Below are positions 8,473 to 16,993 of a DNA stretch of 64,000 nt, in pieces (the first letter of the stretch is position 1; every line of letters starts with the position of its first letter). The position numbers were made by a program, and so were the translations under genes. The DNA is taken from contig CAUJCO010000012.1 of the NCBI GenBank assembly GCA_963169645.1, forward strand, positions 186,001 through 250,000, in the 5' to 3' direction. The notes beneath the pieces are model-generated. The model worked only from the letters and a program-made list of their open reading frames with translations, was not told the DNA's origin and made no database searches. This stretch comes from Bacteroidota bacterium. GTDB lineage: Bacteria > Bacteroidota > Bacteroidia > Chitinophagales > JADIYW01.

Positions 8473-10284
8473 TTAAAGTGCTTTTATAAAATCGTTGACT
8501 AAATTTTCCATCTTGATCAAATCTTTTTTGGAATTCGTATAGAAACGGAAGTGATCGACAACGTTATTGGTGTATTCGGAATAAAAACATTTGGCACTGC
8601 TCTTGCAAAGTATCTTTACTTCTTCTTGTCCGGTTCCTTTAATAACAGTTGTATTTTGTTTTAATGAATTAATGCCGATGTAGGAATTGTATATTTTTCC
8701 TAATACATTAAATTTGAAATAAACTTTTCCATCTTTTACTTCTACACCTTTGTATGTTTCAGGGTTAAATATTTTGAGGTAATCGTTTAAATTTTTTAAT
8801 GCGGTACTATATTTAGATGGACTGGATTTATAACTGTCATCTGTGGTTAAACTATTGTTTGTTGTAGTAGATTTAGATGAAGTATCATCCCAATCGCCAT
8901 CCATAAACCAATCCCAAAACTCGTCATCTTCTTCAAAAGTTGTATTACTACTTTTTGTTTCTGTTGATGTTTTTGTTCCTTCTTTATTTTCCCTTTTCAT
9001 CTCTTCGCGTTTCAATTCAGCTGCAGATTTTGTGTTACTTGAAGTGTTCGTGTTTTTGGGAGCAGTTTTAGAATTTAAATAGGCATCTTTGAAATTATTT
9101 AATAAATCAGCCAATTCTTGATAATTATATGTGCTACCGTTTGTAAATTGTGAATATTCTTCTTTACCATTTTCTTTCCAATCCGTCGAAATACAAGTAC
9201 CAGACTTACATTTTAATATTACACGATTATACTGTTCTTGGATGATAGCACCTTCCATATCTTCCATCTTAAATTTATTGTATTTTCCTGCTTTAAATCG
9301 CATATAAATAAATCCATCTTTTACTTCAAGATAACCGTAATAACCGTTATCAAATGTTTTTAAAAACGTGTTTAATTTTTCCAATGCAGATTGGTATCCA
9401 TTAGTTGTATTTGTTTTTGTGTTAGAACTCTTAGTAACATCAATGTTTGATTTGTATTTGTCCCAATCTGTTGAACTATTTGAAGAATTTGATTTTAGTA
9501 CATCGTTTAATAGTGTGATTAATTCAGCCGTATTAAAATTTGTAGATTGCGAGAAACTGAGTTTCTCATGATAATAATCTGTGTAAGTAGAGAATGCACA
9601 AAGTTTTCCATTTTTGCAACGAATCACTACTTTACGGTTAGTTTCTTCAACGGTGGCTTCCGTTAAATCACTGAGGAGAGTTTTGGTATATTTTCCGGAT
9701 TTAAAACGATCGTATAGGTAACCATCTTTTATTTCCATATAACCATAGTAACCATTGTCAAATTTTTTGAGGTAATCATTTAATTTTTTTAATGCTGTTG
9801 AACTCGAAACATTAGTAGAACTAGAAGTGGTTGTTTTTTCTATTTTTGGAGAGGATGCATTTCCATCGTTCGTATTGTTTTTTTCTTCAATTTTGTAGGT
9901 GTTGAAATTAAACGTAATTTGGATTGTTTTATCCGATGTTAAATTCCATTCTTTTTCATAGATACAATCAAAACTATAGTTGTTTTTAGTGGTTCTTTCT
10001 TCCCAATAATTGTCCGGTTTGGCATATAATACGGCCTTAATAGTATGTTTTCCGGTAGGCACATTGACGGTAATACTATTTTCTAAGGTTTGTTTTTTAG
10101 GTGTATTTTCTCCTAATTCATTGCCATCGCAATAAACACGCATCTTAGTAAGATGGTCATACCCGCTAACCGTTCCAACAGTTGTATATTTAATGGTGAA
10201 TGATACGTTGCTTGCAGCAAACATATTAGAGATAAATGCCATTAAAACGGCACTTAATGTAAATAGTTTTAGGAAATTTCTCAT
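8473..10284 (-). CDS. Secreted protein with three copies of an unrecognised ~100-residue domain
   Basis: 603 residues that I do not recognise as a named family. A Sec signal peptide (about residues 1-23) is followed by a beta-rich domain (25-130, with TGKHTIKAVLY typical of a surface beta-sandwich) and a Ser/Thr/Asn linker. Three copies of a domain follow: about 163-263, 299-400 and 493-603. Each begins ALKKLNDYLK..FDNGYYGYMEIKDGYLY, passes a CKNGKLC/CKSGTC/CKSSAKC pair of cysteines, and ends with a leucine-rich helix. The copies are joined by Ser/Thr-rich linkers; the last also has an acidic/aromatic stretch, EEDDEFWDWFMDGDWDD. No T9SS tail is seen. The protein is probably periplasmic or surface-exposed. 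It converges on the preceding gene with 3 bp between stops. Confidence 0.7.
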   Translation of the reverse strand: MRNFLKLFTLSAVLMAFISNMFAASNVSFTIKYTTVGTVSGYDHLTKMRVYCDGNELGENTPKKQTLENSITVNVPTGKHTIKAVLYAKPDNYWEERTTKNNYSFDCIYEKEWNLTSDKTIQITFNFNTYKIEEKNNTNDGNASSPKIEKTTTSSSTNVSSSTALKKLNDYLKKFDNGYYGYMEIKDGYLYDRFKSGKYTKTLLSDLTEATVEETNRKVVIRCKNGKLCAFSTYTDYYHEKLSFSQSTNFNTAELITLLNDVLKSNSSNSSTDWDKYKSNIDVTKSSNTKTNTTNGYQSALEKLNTFLKTFDNGYYGYLEVKDGFIYMRFKAGKYNKFKMEDMEGAIIQEQYNRVILKCKSGTCISTDWKENGKEEYSQFTNGSTYNYQELADLLNNFKDAYLNSKTAPKNTNTSSNTKSAAELKREEMKRENKEGTKTSTETKSSNTTFEEDDEFWDWFMDGDWDDTSSKSTTTNNSLTTDDSYKSSPSKYSTALKNLNDYLKIFNPETYKGVEVKDGKVYFKFNVLGKIYNSYIGINSLKQNTTVIKGTGQEEVKILCKSSAKCFYSEYTNNVVDHFRFYTNSKKDLIKMENLVNDFIKAL

Positions 10285-10387
10285 AGCACAGAATGGTTAT
10301 ATTGAATAGATAAACTTAAAAATTTTTTCTTTCAATTTTGATACCCAAATGATGGTATATTCCTACTATTACAAAAACTATTCCATT

Positions 10388-10864
10388 TTATTGATTGTCT
10401 TCAATACGCCATTCTGCGTAGGAACTAGGTGTTTCCCGTAAAATTAAAGCACACAATTGCACTTCTTTAGGAAATAAGTTTCTAATTTTTTCTAAAAATA
10501 ATAACATCAAATTTTCACAGGTGGGTTGGAATGGAACGGTGATTACCTTTTCAAATTCGTTTGTAATTACTTCAGATTTCACATACGGTGCATCTTGATT
10601 AAGTACTAATGCATGATCGAAATGTTGTACGATGTGTTCTTGTACTATTTGTTTCACCATTCCAAAGTCAATCACCATACCATTTTTAGGTTCAGATGTG
10701 TCATTCATCGGAAAGCCGGAAACCGTTACAATAAGATGATATGTATGTCCATGTATATTTTTACAAGGTCCATCATATCCATACAATGCATGAGCCATTT
10801 CAAAAGTAAATTGTTTCGTTACTCTTATTTTTTGTTTACTTGGTATGATAGCATGTTCTTTCAT
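10388..10864 (-). CDS. queD: 6-carboxy-5,6,7,8-tetrahydropterin synthase / PTPS-family protein
   Basis: 158 residues of the T-fold PTPS/QueD family, which converts dihydroneopterin triphosphate to 6-carboxytetrahydropterin in queuosine/7-deazaguanine synthesis. The zinc ligands H25 (FEMAH), H38 and H40 (IHGHTY) and the catalytic Cys C34 (GPCKNIHGH) are all present, and the C-terminal AEWRIE glutamate region is intact. The Cys pattern favours QueD over eukaryotic-type PTPS. No other queuosine genes are adjacent. A TAATTTTG -7 element lies at 10931-10938 on the minus strand. No preQ1 riboswitch is evident. Confidence 0.88.
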   Translation of the reverse strand: MKEHAIIPSKQKIRVTKQFTFEMAHALYGYDGPCKNIHGHTYHLIVTVSGFPMNDTSEPKNGMVIDFGMVKQIVQEHIVQHFDHALVLNQDAPYVKSEVITNEFEKVITVPFQPTCENLMLLFLEKIRNLFPKEVQLCALILRETPSSYAEWRIEDNQ

Positions 10865-10930
10865 AAATCGTAGTAATTAGATGATAGCCGAATCATTTAT
10901 GCTTTTATGATTATCAGCAAGATAGCTATG

Positions 10931-10938
10931 CAAAATTA
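10931..10938 (-). promoter_or_regulatory. -7 element for queD
   Basis: TAATTTTG on the minus strand, an exact TAnnTTTG, about 67 bp upstream of the queD ATG. No clear -33 partner. Confidence 0.4.
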
Positions 10939-11035
10939 CAATTTCGATGTTTCCTGAACGTATTTATTCAATTAATTTATCAATGTACATTTAAAATACC
11001 ACCGTTTGGGTATATAAGGTAGCTTTTAACTAGTT

Positions 11036-11043
11036 TATTTTTG
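11036..11043 (+). promoter_or_regulatory. -7 element for the lipoprotein gene at 11073
   Basis: TATTTTTG, an exact TAnnTTTG, 29 bp upstream of the ATG. Confidence 0.5.
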
Positions 11044-11072
11044 TTCTATTACTAAAACTAAAATATATTTCT

Positions 11073-11576
11073 ATGAAAAAATTGAGTATTATCCTATCTG
11101 TATTATCCATTTTCTTGTTTTACGCATGCAGTAAAAAGGATGAAGTTTCTGCCTCTAAATTAAAAGCCGGACAAAGTAAAGTAGTACTTACTGCTTCGGG
11201 TGCTGCTTCCGGTAAATTTAATTCCAATGATTTAATTAGTATCGTCGCAAAAAGTAGTGCAGAAATCAATATTAGTGCCTCTTACGTGAATACTTCTACA
11301 TTCTCAACAGAAATTGTAATGATATTATTACCAGCTACTATTACCGAAGGTACATATAACCTTAAATCCATGTCTTCATCCGATGTGTTGCCGGTTTTTA
11401 CATACACGAAAGGTTCAACCGGTTGGGCTGCGGCTCCAAGTGAACAAGAATTCACTATAGAAATTACAAAAGCAACTTCTACGGAAATAGAAGGTACTTT
11501 TAGTGGTAAGGCGGTTAATGAAACAGACCTTACAGAAGTAAATATCACCAATGGTAAATTTGCTGCGAAATATTAA
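11073..11576 (+). CDS. Small lipoprotein, paralogue of the one at 32313-32831
   Basis: 167 residues. A lipoprotein signal ends in the lipobox LFYACS (Cys19), so the mature protein is membrane-anchored. The body is beta-rich. Its C-terminal block ITKATSTEIEGTFSGKAV..VNITNGKFAAKY closely matches ITKVSYNEIEGTFSGTAT..VQLTNGKFYTQF in the minus-strand lipoprotein 21 kb away, and both share an early ASGAASGKF/ISGAVSGNY block. EIEGTFSG-type C-termini are common in uncharacterised Bacteroidota lipoproteins (DUF6252-like). Function unknown. It has its own promoter and terminator. Confidence 0.8.
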   Translation: MKKLSIILSVLSIFLFYACSKKDEVSASKLKAGQSKVVLTASGAASGKFNSNDLISIVAKSSAEINISASYVNTSTFSTEIVMILLPATITEGTYNLKSMSSSDVLPVFTYTKGSTGWAAAPSEQEFTIEITKATSTEIEGTFSGKAVNETDLTEVNITNGKFAAKY

Positions 11577-11604
11577 TAAACGCACATACTGCCAAATTCT
11601 ATTG

Positions 11605-11633
11605 ATTGCTGCCTATTGGCAGCAATTTTATTT
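11605..11633 (+). terminator. Intrinsic terminator after the lipoprotein gene
   Basis: A perfect 9-bp stem, ATTGCTGCC/GGCAGCAAT, with loop TATT, followed by TTTATTT. Confidence 0.8.
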
Positions 11634-11715
11634 ATGGAATATATAGATTGAATTTCAATAGAGAACGAAATTCAAAAATTATTGTTAATATATTTATTCT
11701 TATTTTTCATACATC

Positions 11716-11723
11716 TATCTTTG
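11716..11723 (+). promoter_or_regulatory. -7 element immediately before the histidine kinase
   Basis: TATCTTTG, an exact TAnnTTTG, ending 7 bases before the ATG at 11731. If used, the mRNA would be almost leaderless. Confidence 0.45.
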
Positions 11724-11730
11724 TGGTTAA

Positions 11731-13008
11731 ATGAGTAGAACGGCGATACGCAATATTATTTTATTAGCTTTTATTTCACTTGCTGGAATTATTGCTACTC
11801 AAATTTTTTGGGTGAAAAAGGCAATGGATTTAAAGGAACAACAATTTAACCATAGAGCGTATGTTGCCTTAAAAAGTGTATCGGATAGGTTGATTCACGA
11901 TACCAAAAATAAAGTACAATTAGATGGCATCAACCGAAAGGCATCCAACTATTATACTTTGGATTTTACTTCGCCGGTGAATGTGCGTATGCTCGAAAAT
12001 TACCTCATCATTGAATCAAAAAACCAAAATTTAAATTCCGATTTTGAATACGGAATTTTTGAATGTACTACGGATTCCTTTTATACCGGACGATATGTAA
12101 ATATTCAAAATACCGGAAAAATAGAACGATTAAAAATTAAAGCAAAACCTTCTGAGAATTATTATATCGGCGTATTATTTCCTAAAAAGACATCGTATTT
12201 GCACGACGACTTAAAACTGCTGATTTTCTTTTCTATTGTGTTATTAATTGTCATCGGCTTTTTTACATATACGATCCTTGTTATTTTAAAACAAAAGAAA
12301 TTAAGTGAAATAAAAACGGATTTTGTAAATAATATGACGCATGAATTTAAAACACCCATTTCTACTATTGCATTGGCAAGCGATGTTTTAAAGAGGGAAG
12401 ATATCACCAAGTATCCGGAAAAATTACACCATTACGCTACTATCATCCAAGAAGAAAATAAACGATTGAAAAACCAAGTAGAATCGGTATTGCAAGTTTC
12501 TCAAATAGAATCGCATAAAATTGCTCTTAATATTACAGAGATTAATATGCATGATTTGATTGAAAACATTGCCAAAAATATGGAACCTCGGGTAAGTGAA
12601 TTAGACGGAAAAATAAGGGTGGAATTACACGCAAAAAATGCAATTGTAGAAGGAGATGAGGTGCATTTGACAAATATTTTGTATAACTTGCTAGATAATG
12701 CCATTAAATATTGCGATAAAATTCCGGAAATTCAAATTGAAACAATTAATAAACACAAAGGAATTGAAATTGCAGTACGAGATAATGGAAAAGGCATTGA
12801 AACAAGCTCACAAGGCATGATTTTTGAAAAGTTTTTCAGAGTGCCAAGTGGTAATGTTCACGATGTAAAAGGATTCGGGTTGGGCTTATTTTATGTGAAA
12901 AGTATGATAAAACTACACAAAGGAAAAATTGCTTTGCATAGTACTCCAAAAATAGGTACCACCTTCACGATATGGTTACACACTAAAGACAATAAAAATG
13001 GAAAATAG
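11731..13008 (+). CDS. Two-component sensor histidine kinase
   Basis: 425 residues. TM1 is at about 8-28, a periplasmic sensor region runs to about 155, and TM2 is at about 160-183 (LLIFFSIVLLIVIGFFTYTI). HisKA follows, with the H-box MTHEFKTPIS (phospho-acceptor H204). The HATPase domain has the N-box LLDNAIKY and G-boxes DNGKGIE and GFGLGLFYVKSM. It resembles the Bacteroides RprX class in architecture. The start of the response-regulator gene overlaps its end by 11 bp, so it is translationally coupled to its partner. The signal is unknown. Confidence 0.92.
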   Translation: MSRTAIRNIILLAFISLAGIIATQIFWVKKAMDLKEQQFNHRAYVALKSVSDRLIHDTKNKVQLDGINRKASNYYTLDFTSPVNVRMLENYLIIESKNQNLNSDFEYGIFECTTDSFYTGRYVNIQNTGKIERLKIKAKPSENYYIGVLFPKKTSYLHDDLKLLIFFSIVLLIVIGFFTYTILVILKQKKLSEIKTDFVNNMTHEFKTPISTIALASDVLKREDITKYPEKLHHYATIIQEENKRLKNQVESVLQVSQIESHKIALNITEINMHDLIENIAKNMEPRVSELDGKIRVELHAKNAIVEGDEVHLTNILYNLLDNAIKYCDKIPEIQIETINKHKGIEIAVRDNGKGIETSSQGMIFEKFFRVPSGNVHDVKGFGLGLFYVKSMIKLHKGKIALHSTPKIGTTFTIWLHTKDNKNGK

Positions 13009-13693
13009 TGTAAAAATTTTATTAGCAGAAGATGACCCAAATTTGGGTTTCATCGTTAAAGATAATTTAAGTGATAAAGGCTATGATGTTACCCATTGTG
13101 CCAATGGAGTAGAAGCAGAACGAGCCATTTTTAAAGAAAAATTCGATATTTATTTATTGGATGTAATGATGCCTAAAAAAGATGGCTTTACTTTAGCACA
13201 AGAATTACGCGATAAAAAAGATGACACACCAATTATCTTCTTAACGGCACGTGAAATGCAAGAAGATAAAATTCGAGGATTTAAAATTGGCGGTGATGAT
13301 TACATCACAAAACCATTTAATTTCGATGAATTGATTATGCGGATGGAAGCCATTCTGAAACGAACGAAATCGGTTGTTCCGGAACAAAAAGAATTTAAAA
13401 TAGGTAATTATGTTTTAAAAGTAGATGAGCTGAAATTGGTGTTCGGCGATGAGATTTCATCGTTAACCAAGAAAGAAGCCGCTTTGTTAGAATACCTTAC
13501 CAAACATGCCAACCAATCTGTGAAACGCGAAGATATGCTATTGAAAATTTGGAAAGATGATAGCTATTTTGCCGGAAGAAGTATGGATGTATATATCACT
13601 AAACTGCGTAAATATTTAAAAAATGATGCCAATGTAGAAATACAAAATGTACATGGTGTCGGTTTTAAATTACTGATTAAAGATCCGAGTTAA
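12998..13693 (+). CDS. OmpR/PhoB-family response regulator
   Basis: 231 residues: a receiver domain with the acidic pair E11/D12, phospho-acceptor D55 (YLLDVMMP), switch Thr (FLTARE) and K105 (ITKPF), then a winged-helix DNA-binding domain ending NVHGVGFKLLI. Partner of the overlapping kinase (RprY-like architecture). The hairpin repeat array begins 26 bp after its stop codon and may serve as its 3' end. Confidence 0.93.
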   Translation: MENSVKILLAEDDPNLGFIVKDNLSDKGYDVTHCANGVEAERAIFKEKFDIYLLDVMMPKKDGFTLAQELRDKKDDTPIIFLTAREMQEDKIRGFKIGGDDYITKPFNFDELIMRMEAILKRTKSVVPEQKEFKIGNYVLKVDELKLVFGDEISSLTKKEAALLEYLTKHANQSVKREDMLLKIWKDDSYFAGRSMDVYITKLRKYLKNDANVEIQNVHGVGFKLLIKDPS

Positions 13694-13719
13694 ATTTTAT
13701 TAGCGTAACTCCAAAAGCA

Positions 13720-13918
13720 ATGGTTCGTGTCCACACAAACCAAGGTAATAGGCTCAAAGCAATGGTTCGTGTCTGCACGAACCATTTTATATTGGTTTGT
13801 GAAGACACAAACCAAGGTAATAGGCTCAAAGCAATGGTTCGTATCTGCACGAACCATTTTATATTGGTTTGTGCAGACACAAACCAAGACAAGGAGTTTT
13901 TGTTAAGACACAAACCAA
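13720..13918. repeat. Array of two alternating inverted-repeat (hairpin) units
   Basis: Type A is ATGGTTCGTG-N4-CACGAACCAT and type B is TTGGTTTGTG-N4-CACAAACCAA; they differ by transitions. In order: an A/B hybrid (13720-13743), A (13762-13785), B (13792-13815), A with one mismatch (13834-13857), B (13864-13887) and a lone right B arm (13906-13918). The A-B pair plus its leader GGTAATAGGCTCAAAGCA forms a 72-bp direct repeat (13744-13815 and 13816-13887) with only two differences. The array has no protein-like frame and no CRISPR-like constant spacing. The role is unknown; transcript-end hairpins or a non-autonomous mobile repeat are possible. Confidence 0.85.
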
Positions 13919-13931
13919 AAATATTAAAAAT

Positions 13932-13961
13932 AAAAAATCACCACGTACGTGGTGATTTTTT
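13932..13961. terminator. Perfect 30-bp palindrome, bidirectional terminator
   Basis: A6-TCACCACGTACGTGGTGA-T6 is a perfect palindrome lying between the converging response-regulator and pntB genes. The flanking A6/T6 tracts make a Rho-independent terminator in both directions. Confidence 0.75.
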
Positions 13962-13989
13962 AGAGTTACTTGCTGGAAATTATATTGAG

Positions 13990-14007
13990 TTATAATTGTT
14001 TTATTTC
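13990..14007. repeat. Direct repeat, left copy (duplicate of the pntB 3' end)
   Basis: TTATAATTGTTTTATTTC is identical to 14078-14095, which spans the last codons and stop of pntB. The two copies bracket the A-B hairpin module at 14008-14077. Confidence 0.8.
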
Positions 14008-14077
14008 CAAAAGCAATGGTTCGTGCGGACACGAACCATTTATTTTTGGTTTGTGAAGACACAAACCAAGGCAAAGA
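14008..14077. repeat. Isolated A-B hairpin module bracketed by an 18-bp direct repeat
   Basis: A 70-bp module with type A at 14016-14039 (loop CGGA) and type B at 14046-14069 (loop AAGA), preceded by CAAAAGCA as in the main array. Both hairpins are perfect. The identical 18-bp flanks (13990-14007 and 14078-14095) look like a target-site duplication or a small segmental duplication; pntB keeps its stop codon. Confidence 0.75.
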
Positions 14078-15469
14078 TTATAATTGTTTTATTTCGGCTA
14101 CTAATTCTGTTAGTGCTTTTTTTGCATCACCAAAGAACATAGAGCATTTTGGATCATAAAATAAGATATTATCAATACCGGCATAACCTGCATTCATAGA
14201 GCGTTTGTTTACGACTACATTTTTCGCTTTATCTACTTCTAAAATTGGCATTCCGTAAATTGGTGAACTCGGATCCGTTTTAGCTGATGGATTTACAACG
14301 TCGTTTGCACCAACGATTAAAACCACATCGGTTTGCTCAAATTCCGGATTGATGTCTTCCATTTCTACTAACTTGTCGTATTCCACATTTGACTCTGCTA
14401 ATAATACGTTCATGTGTCCAGGCATACGTCCAGCCACCGGATGAATCGCATATTTTACTTCAACACCTCTTTCTTCCAATAATTTTTCTAACTCATGAAT
14501 GATATGTTGTGCTTGAGCTACTGCTAAACCATAACCCGGTACAATAACTACTTTTTTGGAATAATTCAGCATCACAGCTAAATCGGATACTTGTACATCT
14601 TTGATAGTTCCTTTTACTTCGCTACCACCACCGGCAGCACCACCACCACCGAATGCACCAAAAATTACGTTGCTCAACGGACGATTCATCGCTTTACACA
14701 TTGCTAATGTTAAAAGTGTTCCGGCAGAACCTACCAAAATACCTCCTGTTAGCATCGGTTTGTTGTCGTATAAGAAACCACCAAAAGCTGCTGCTAAACC
14801 AGTGAATGAGTTTAATAAGGAAATTACAACCGGCATGTCTGCACCACCAATTGGAATAGTAAATAAAATACCATATACTATGGCTACTGCAAATAAAATC
14901 CAGATGATTGCAAGCGGTAAGGATTGATTTTGTAATACTACATAAACAGAGAAAGCTAATACACCCAATAATAAGGCGTTATTTAATATGTTGTATTGTG
15001 GCAAACGAATCGGTTGTTTCATTTTGCCAGCTAATTTTAAATAAGCGATAATAGAGCCTGAAAATGAAACGGTTCCAATTACCATACCGGCAACGATGAA
15101 CGACAATGCTGTTGGGTTTCCTAAGTTGTGTTCAAACTCGGTCAACCCGATTAATGCAGCACAGGCACCACCCATACCATTGAACATGGAAACTAATTCC
15201 GGCATTTTGGTCATTTCTACTTTTTTAGCGGTAATCCAGCCAATTGCAGTACCAATTGCTATTGCACCAAATATTAATACCATTTTCATGGCATTACGTG
15301 TAGTGTGTTCACTTTCAAATAAAAAGATAGTACCTAAGATAGCTAAGGTCATACCAAATGCACCAATCAAGTTGCCTTTACGTGCTGTTTTGGCGTTACC
15401 CATCATTTTTAAGCCTATAATAAATGTTACTGAGCCTATCAAATAACATATTTCTAAAAGTCCTTCCAT
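14078..15469 (-). CDS. pntB: NAD(P) transhydrogenase subunit beta
   Basis: 463 residues: an N-terminal membrane domain of about eight or nine helices, then a C-terminal NADP(H)-binding domain (dIII) with the GYGLAVAQAQH fingerprint and the conserved GANDVVNP and VNKRSMNAGYAGI blocks. With PntAA and PntAB it couples proton import to reduction of NADP+ by NADH. It is the last gene of the operon. Its final codons are duplicated upstream of an adjacent hairpin module. Confidence 0.95.
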   Translation of the reverse strand: MEGLLEICYLIGSVTFIIGLKMMGNAKTARKGNLIGAFGMTLAILGTIFLFESEHTTRNAMKMVLIFGAIAIGTAIGWITAKKVEMTKMPELVSMFNGMGGACAALIGLTEFEHNLGNPTALSFIVAGMVIGTVSFSGSIIAYLKLAGKMKQPIRLPQYNILNNALLLGVLAFSVYVVLQNQSLPLAIIWILFAVAIVYGILFTIPIGGADMPVVISLLNSFTGLAAAFGGFLYDNKPMLTGGILVGSAGTLLTLAMCKAMNRPLSNVIFGAFGGGGAAGGGSEVKGTIKDVQVSDLAVMLNYSKKVVIVPGYGLAVAQAQHIIHELEKLLEERGVEVKYAIHPVAGRMPGHMNVLLAESNVEYDKLVEMEDINPEFEQTDVVLIVGANDVVNPSAKTDPSSPIYGMPILEVDKAKNVVVNKRSMNAGYAGIDNILFYDPKCSMFFGDAKKALTELVAEIKQL

Positions 15470-15545
15470 TCTGTTTTTTTATTTTTTTATGATTGGTTGT
15501 TTTGCGTTCGATTTTATAAATAGAACCATAACATTCCTTTTATTT

Positions 15546-15848
15546 TTATTTTTTCTTAAACATATCCAACATACGGTCTGTAACAACAAAGCCACCTACT
15601 ACGTTTAATGTACCTAAAATAACGGCTAAAAATCCTAAGATTAGTCCGAAAATATTGCCCGGGTCAGTATCTAACATTACGATGATAGCACCAACGATAA
15701 CTACACCATGAATGGCATTCGCACCGGACATTAATGGTGTGTGTAAGACAGTTGGAACACCGCCAATTACTTCTACACCTACAAAAACCGATAGTATAAT
15801 GAAATAAATCATTTCGCGGTTTTGAACAAAGAAATCTAAAAATTCCAT
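15546..15848 (-). CDS. pntAB: NAD(P) transhydrogenase subunit alpha, membrane part
   Basis: 100 residues with three or four membrane helices (IYFIILSVFVGVEVIGGVP, THGVVIVGAIIV-type and GLILGFLAVILGTLNVVGGF). This corresponds to the membrane domain that in E. coli is fused to the NAD-binding domain; here it is a separate gene as in Rhodospirillum-type split transhydrogenases. It lies 32 bp after pntAA. Confidence 0.93.
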   Translation of the reverse strand: MEFLDFFVQNREMIYFIILSVFVGVEVIGGVPTVLHTPLMSGANAIHGVVIVGAIIVMLDTDPGNIFGLILGFLAVILGTLNVVGGFVVTDRMLDMFKKK

Positions 15849-15880
15849 ATTTTATGCATTAATTTTTTTTTGAAATAATT

Positions 15881-16993
15881 TTATTGTGTAACGGAAGGAT
15901 GAACCTTTTTACCTTCGTGAACGATTAAACTTCCTTTTGTAATTTCTTCATCCATTTCCCATTTAAAACCATCTTTTGTGGCTAAATGATATAATAATGT
16001 TTGGATATTTTTAGCATATAAATCGCTTGCATTCATTGGTAGTAATGATGGAATATTACCTTCTCCGATAATAGTTACACCATTGATAGTTACATTTTCG
16101 TGTAATTTGCTGCCTACCACGTTGCCGCCTTGTTCAACGGCCATGTCTAAAATTACGGAACCAAATTTCATGGATTTTACCATCTCTTCCGTTACTAATA
16201 CCGGTGCTTTTCTTCCCGGAATTAAAGCGGTTGTAATTACGATATCAGCTTCTGCTACGTGTTTACCTACTAATTCTTGTTGTTTTTTCAAAAATTCTTC
16301 GGATACACCTTTCACGTAACCACCTTCCATTTTAATGGAATCATCGCCTTTTACTTCAATGAATTTTCCGCCTAAGGATTGTACTTGTTCTTTGGTTTCC
16401 GGACGAATATCCGATACTTCTACCATTGCACCCAAACGCTTAGCGGTAGCAATAGCTTGTAATCCGGCAACACCGGCGCCAAAAATCACAACTTTTGCCG
16501 GTTTGATGGTGCCAGCAGCAGTTGTCATCATCGGGAAAATTTTACCTAATGTATCTGCACACATAATAACCGCTTTGTAACCAGCTAAGTTTGCTTGCGA
16601 TGAAAGTGCATCCATTTTTTGAGCGCGTGAAATACGAGGTACAGCATCCATAGAAAACGCAGAGATGCCGGCACTTTCACATGCTTGCACTAAATCCGGA
16701 TTGGTAGCAGCCCACATGAATGAAATTAAAATGGCATTTTTTTTCATTAATGCTACTTCATCCGGTTGTGGTGCGTTCACTTTTAGCACGATATCAGCTG
16801 TGTAAGCTGTATTTTTATCTACTAAAGTTGCTCCGGCTTCTTTATAATTCTCATCAGAGAAAAATGAATTTAAACCGGCACCGCTTTCTACTTGTACGCT
16901 GAAACCTTGTTTTATTAAATCTTTCGCGATTAATGGAGTAATGGCAACTCTATTTTCCTTAAATTTTGTTTCCTTTGGAATGCCTATTATCAT
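15881..16993 (-). CDS. pntAA: NAD(P) transhydrogenase subunit alpha, NAD-binding part
   Basis: 370 residues of the alanine dehydrogenase/PNT family (domain I). Visible features: the N-terminal IGIPKETKFKENRVAITP, the Rossmann motif VVIFGAGVAGLQAIATAKRLGA with acidic VSDIRPE, and the mobile-loop region EMVKSMKFGSVILDMA. It is the first gene of pntAA-pntAB-pntB on the minus strand. Domain I binds NAD(H) on the cytoplasmic face. Confidence 0.94.
   Translation of the reverse strand: MIIGIPKETKFKENRVAITPLIAKDLIKQGFSVQVESGAGLNSFFSDENYKEAGATLVDKNTAYTADIVLKVNAPQPDEVALMKKNAILISFMWAATNPDLVQACESAGISAFSMDAVPRISRAQKMDALSSQANLAGYKAVIMCADTLGKIFPMMTTAAGTIKPAKVVIFGAGVAGLQAIATAKRLGAMVEVSDIRPETKEQVQSLGGKFIEVKGDDSIKMEGGYVKGVSEEFLKKQQELVGKHVAEADIVITTALIPGRKAPVLVTEEMVKSMKFGSVILDMAVEQGGNVVGSKLHENVTINGVTIIGEGNIPSLLPMNASDLYAKNIQTLLYHLATKDGFKWEMDEEITKGSLIVHEGKKVHPSVTQ

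Noticed and set aside
10865..11035. preQ1 riboswitch upstream of queD
   Set aside because: No short hairpin with an A-rich tail and conserved loop near the ATG; only a -7 element is readable.
13720..13918. CRISPR-like array
   Set aside because: The units alternate between two palindromes with short, similar or absent spacers, the repeat period is 72 bp, and no cas gene is present.
13677..14074. Several overlapping repetitive ORFs on both strands over the hairpin array (65-91 codons)
   Set aside because: They arise because the palindromic repeats have no stop codons in several frames. Start sites and residue patterns (VRVCTNHF/VCVFTNQ) are artefacts of the repeat on both strands, and no coding signal stands out.
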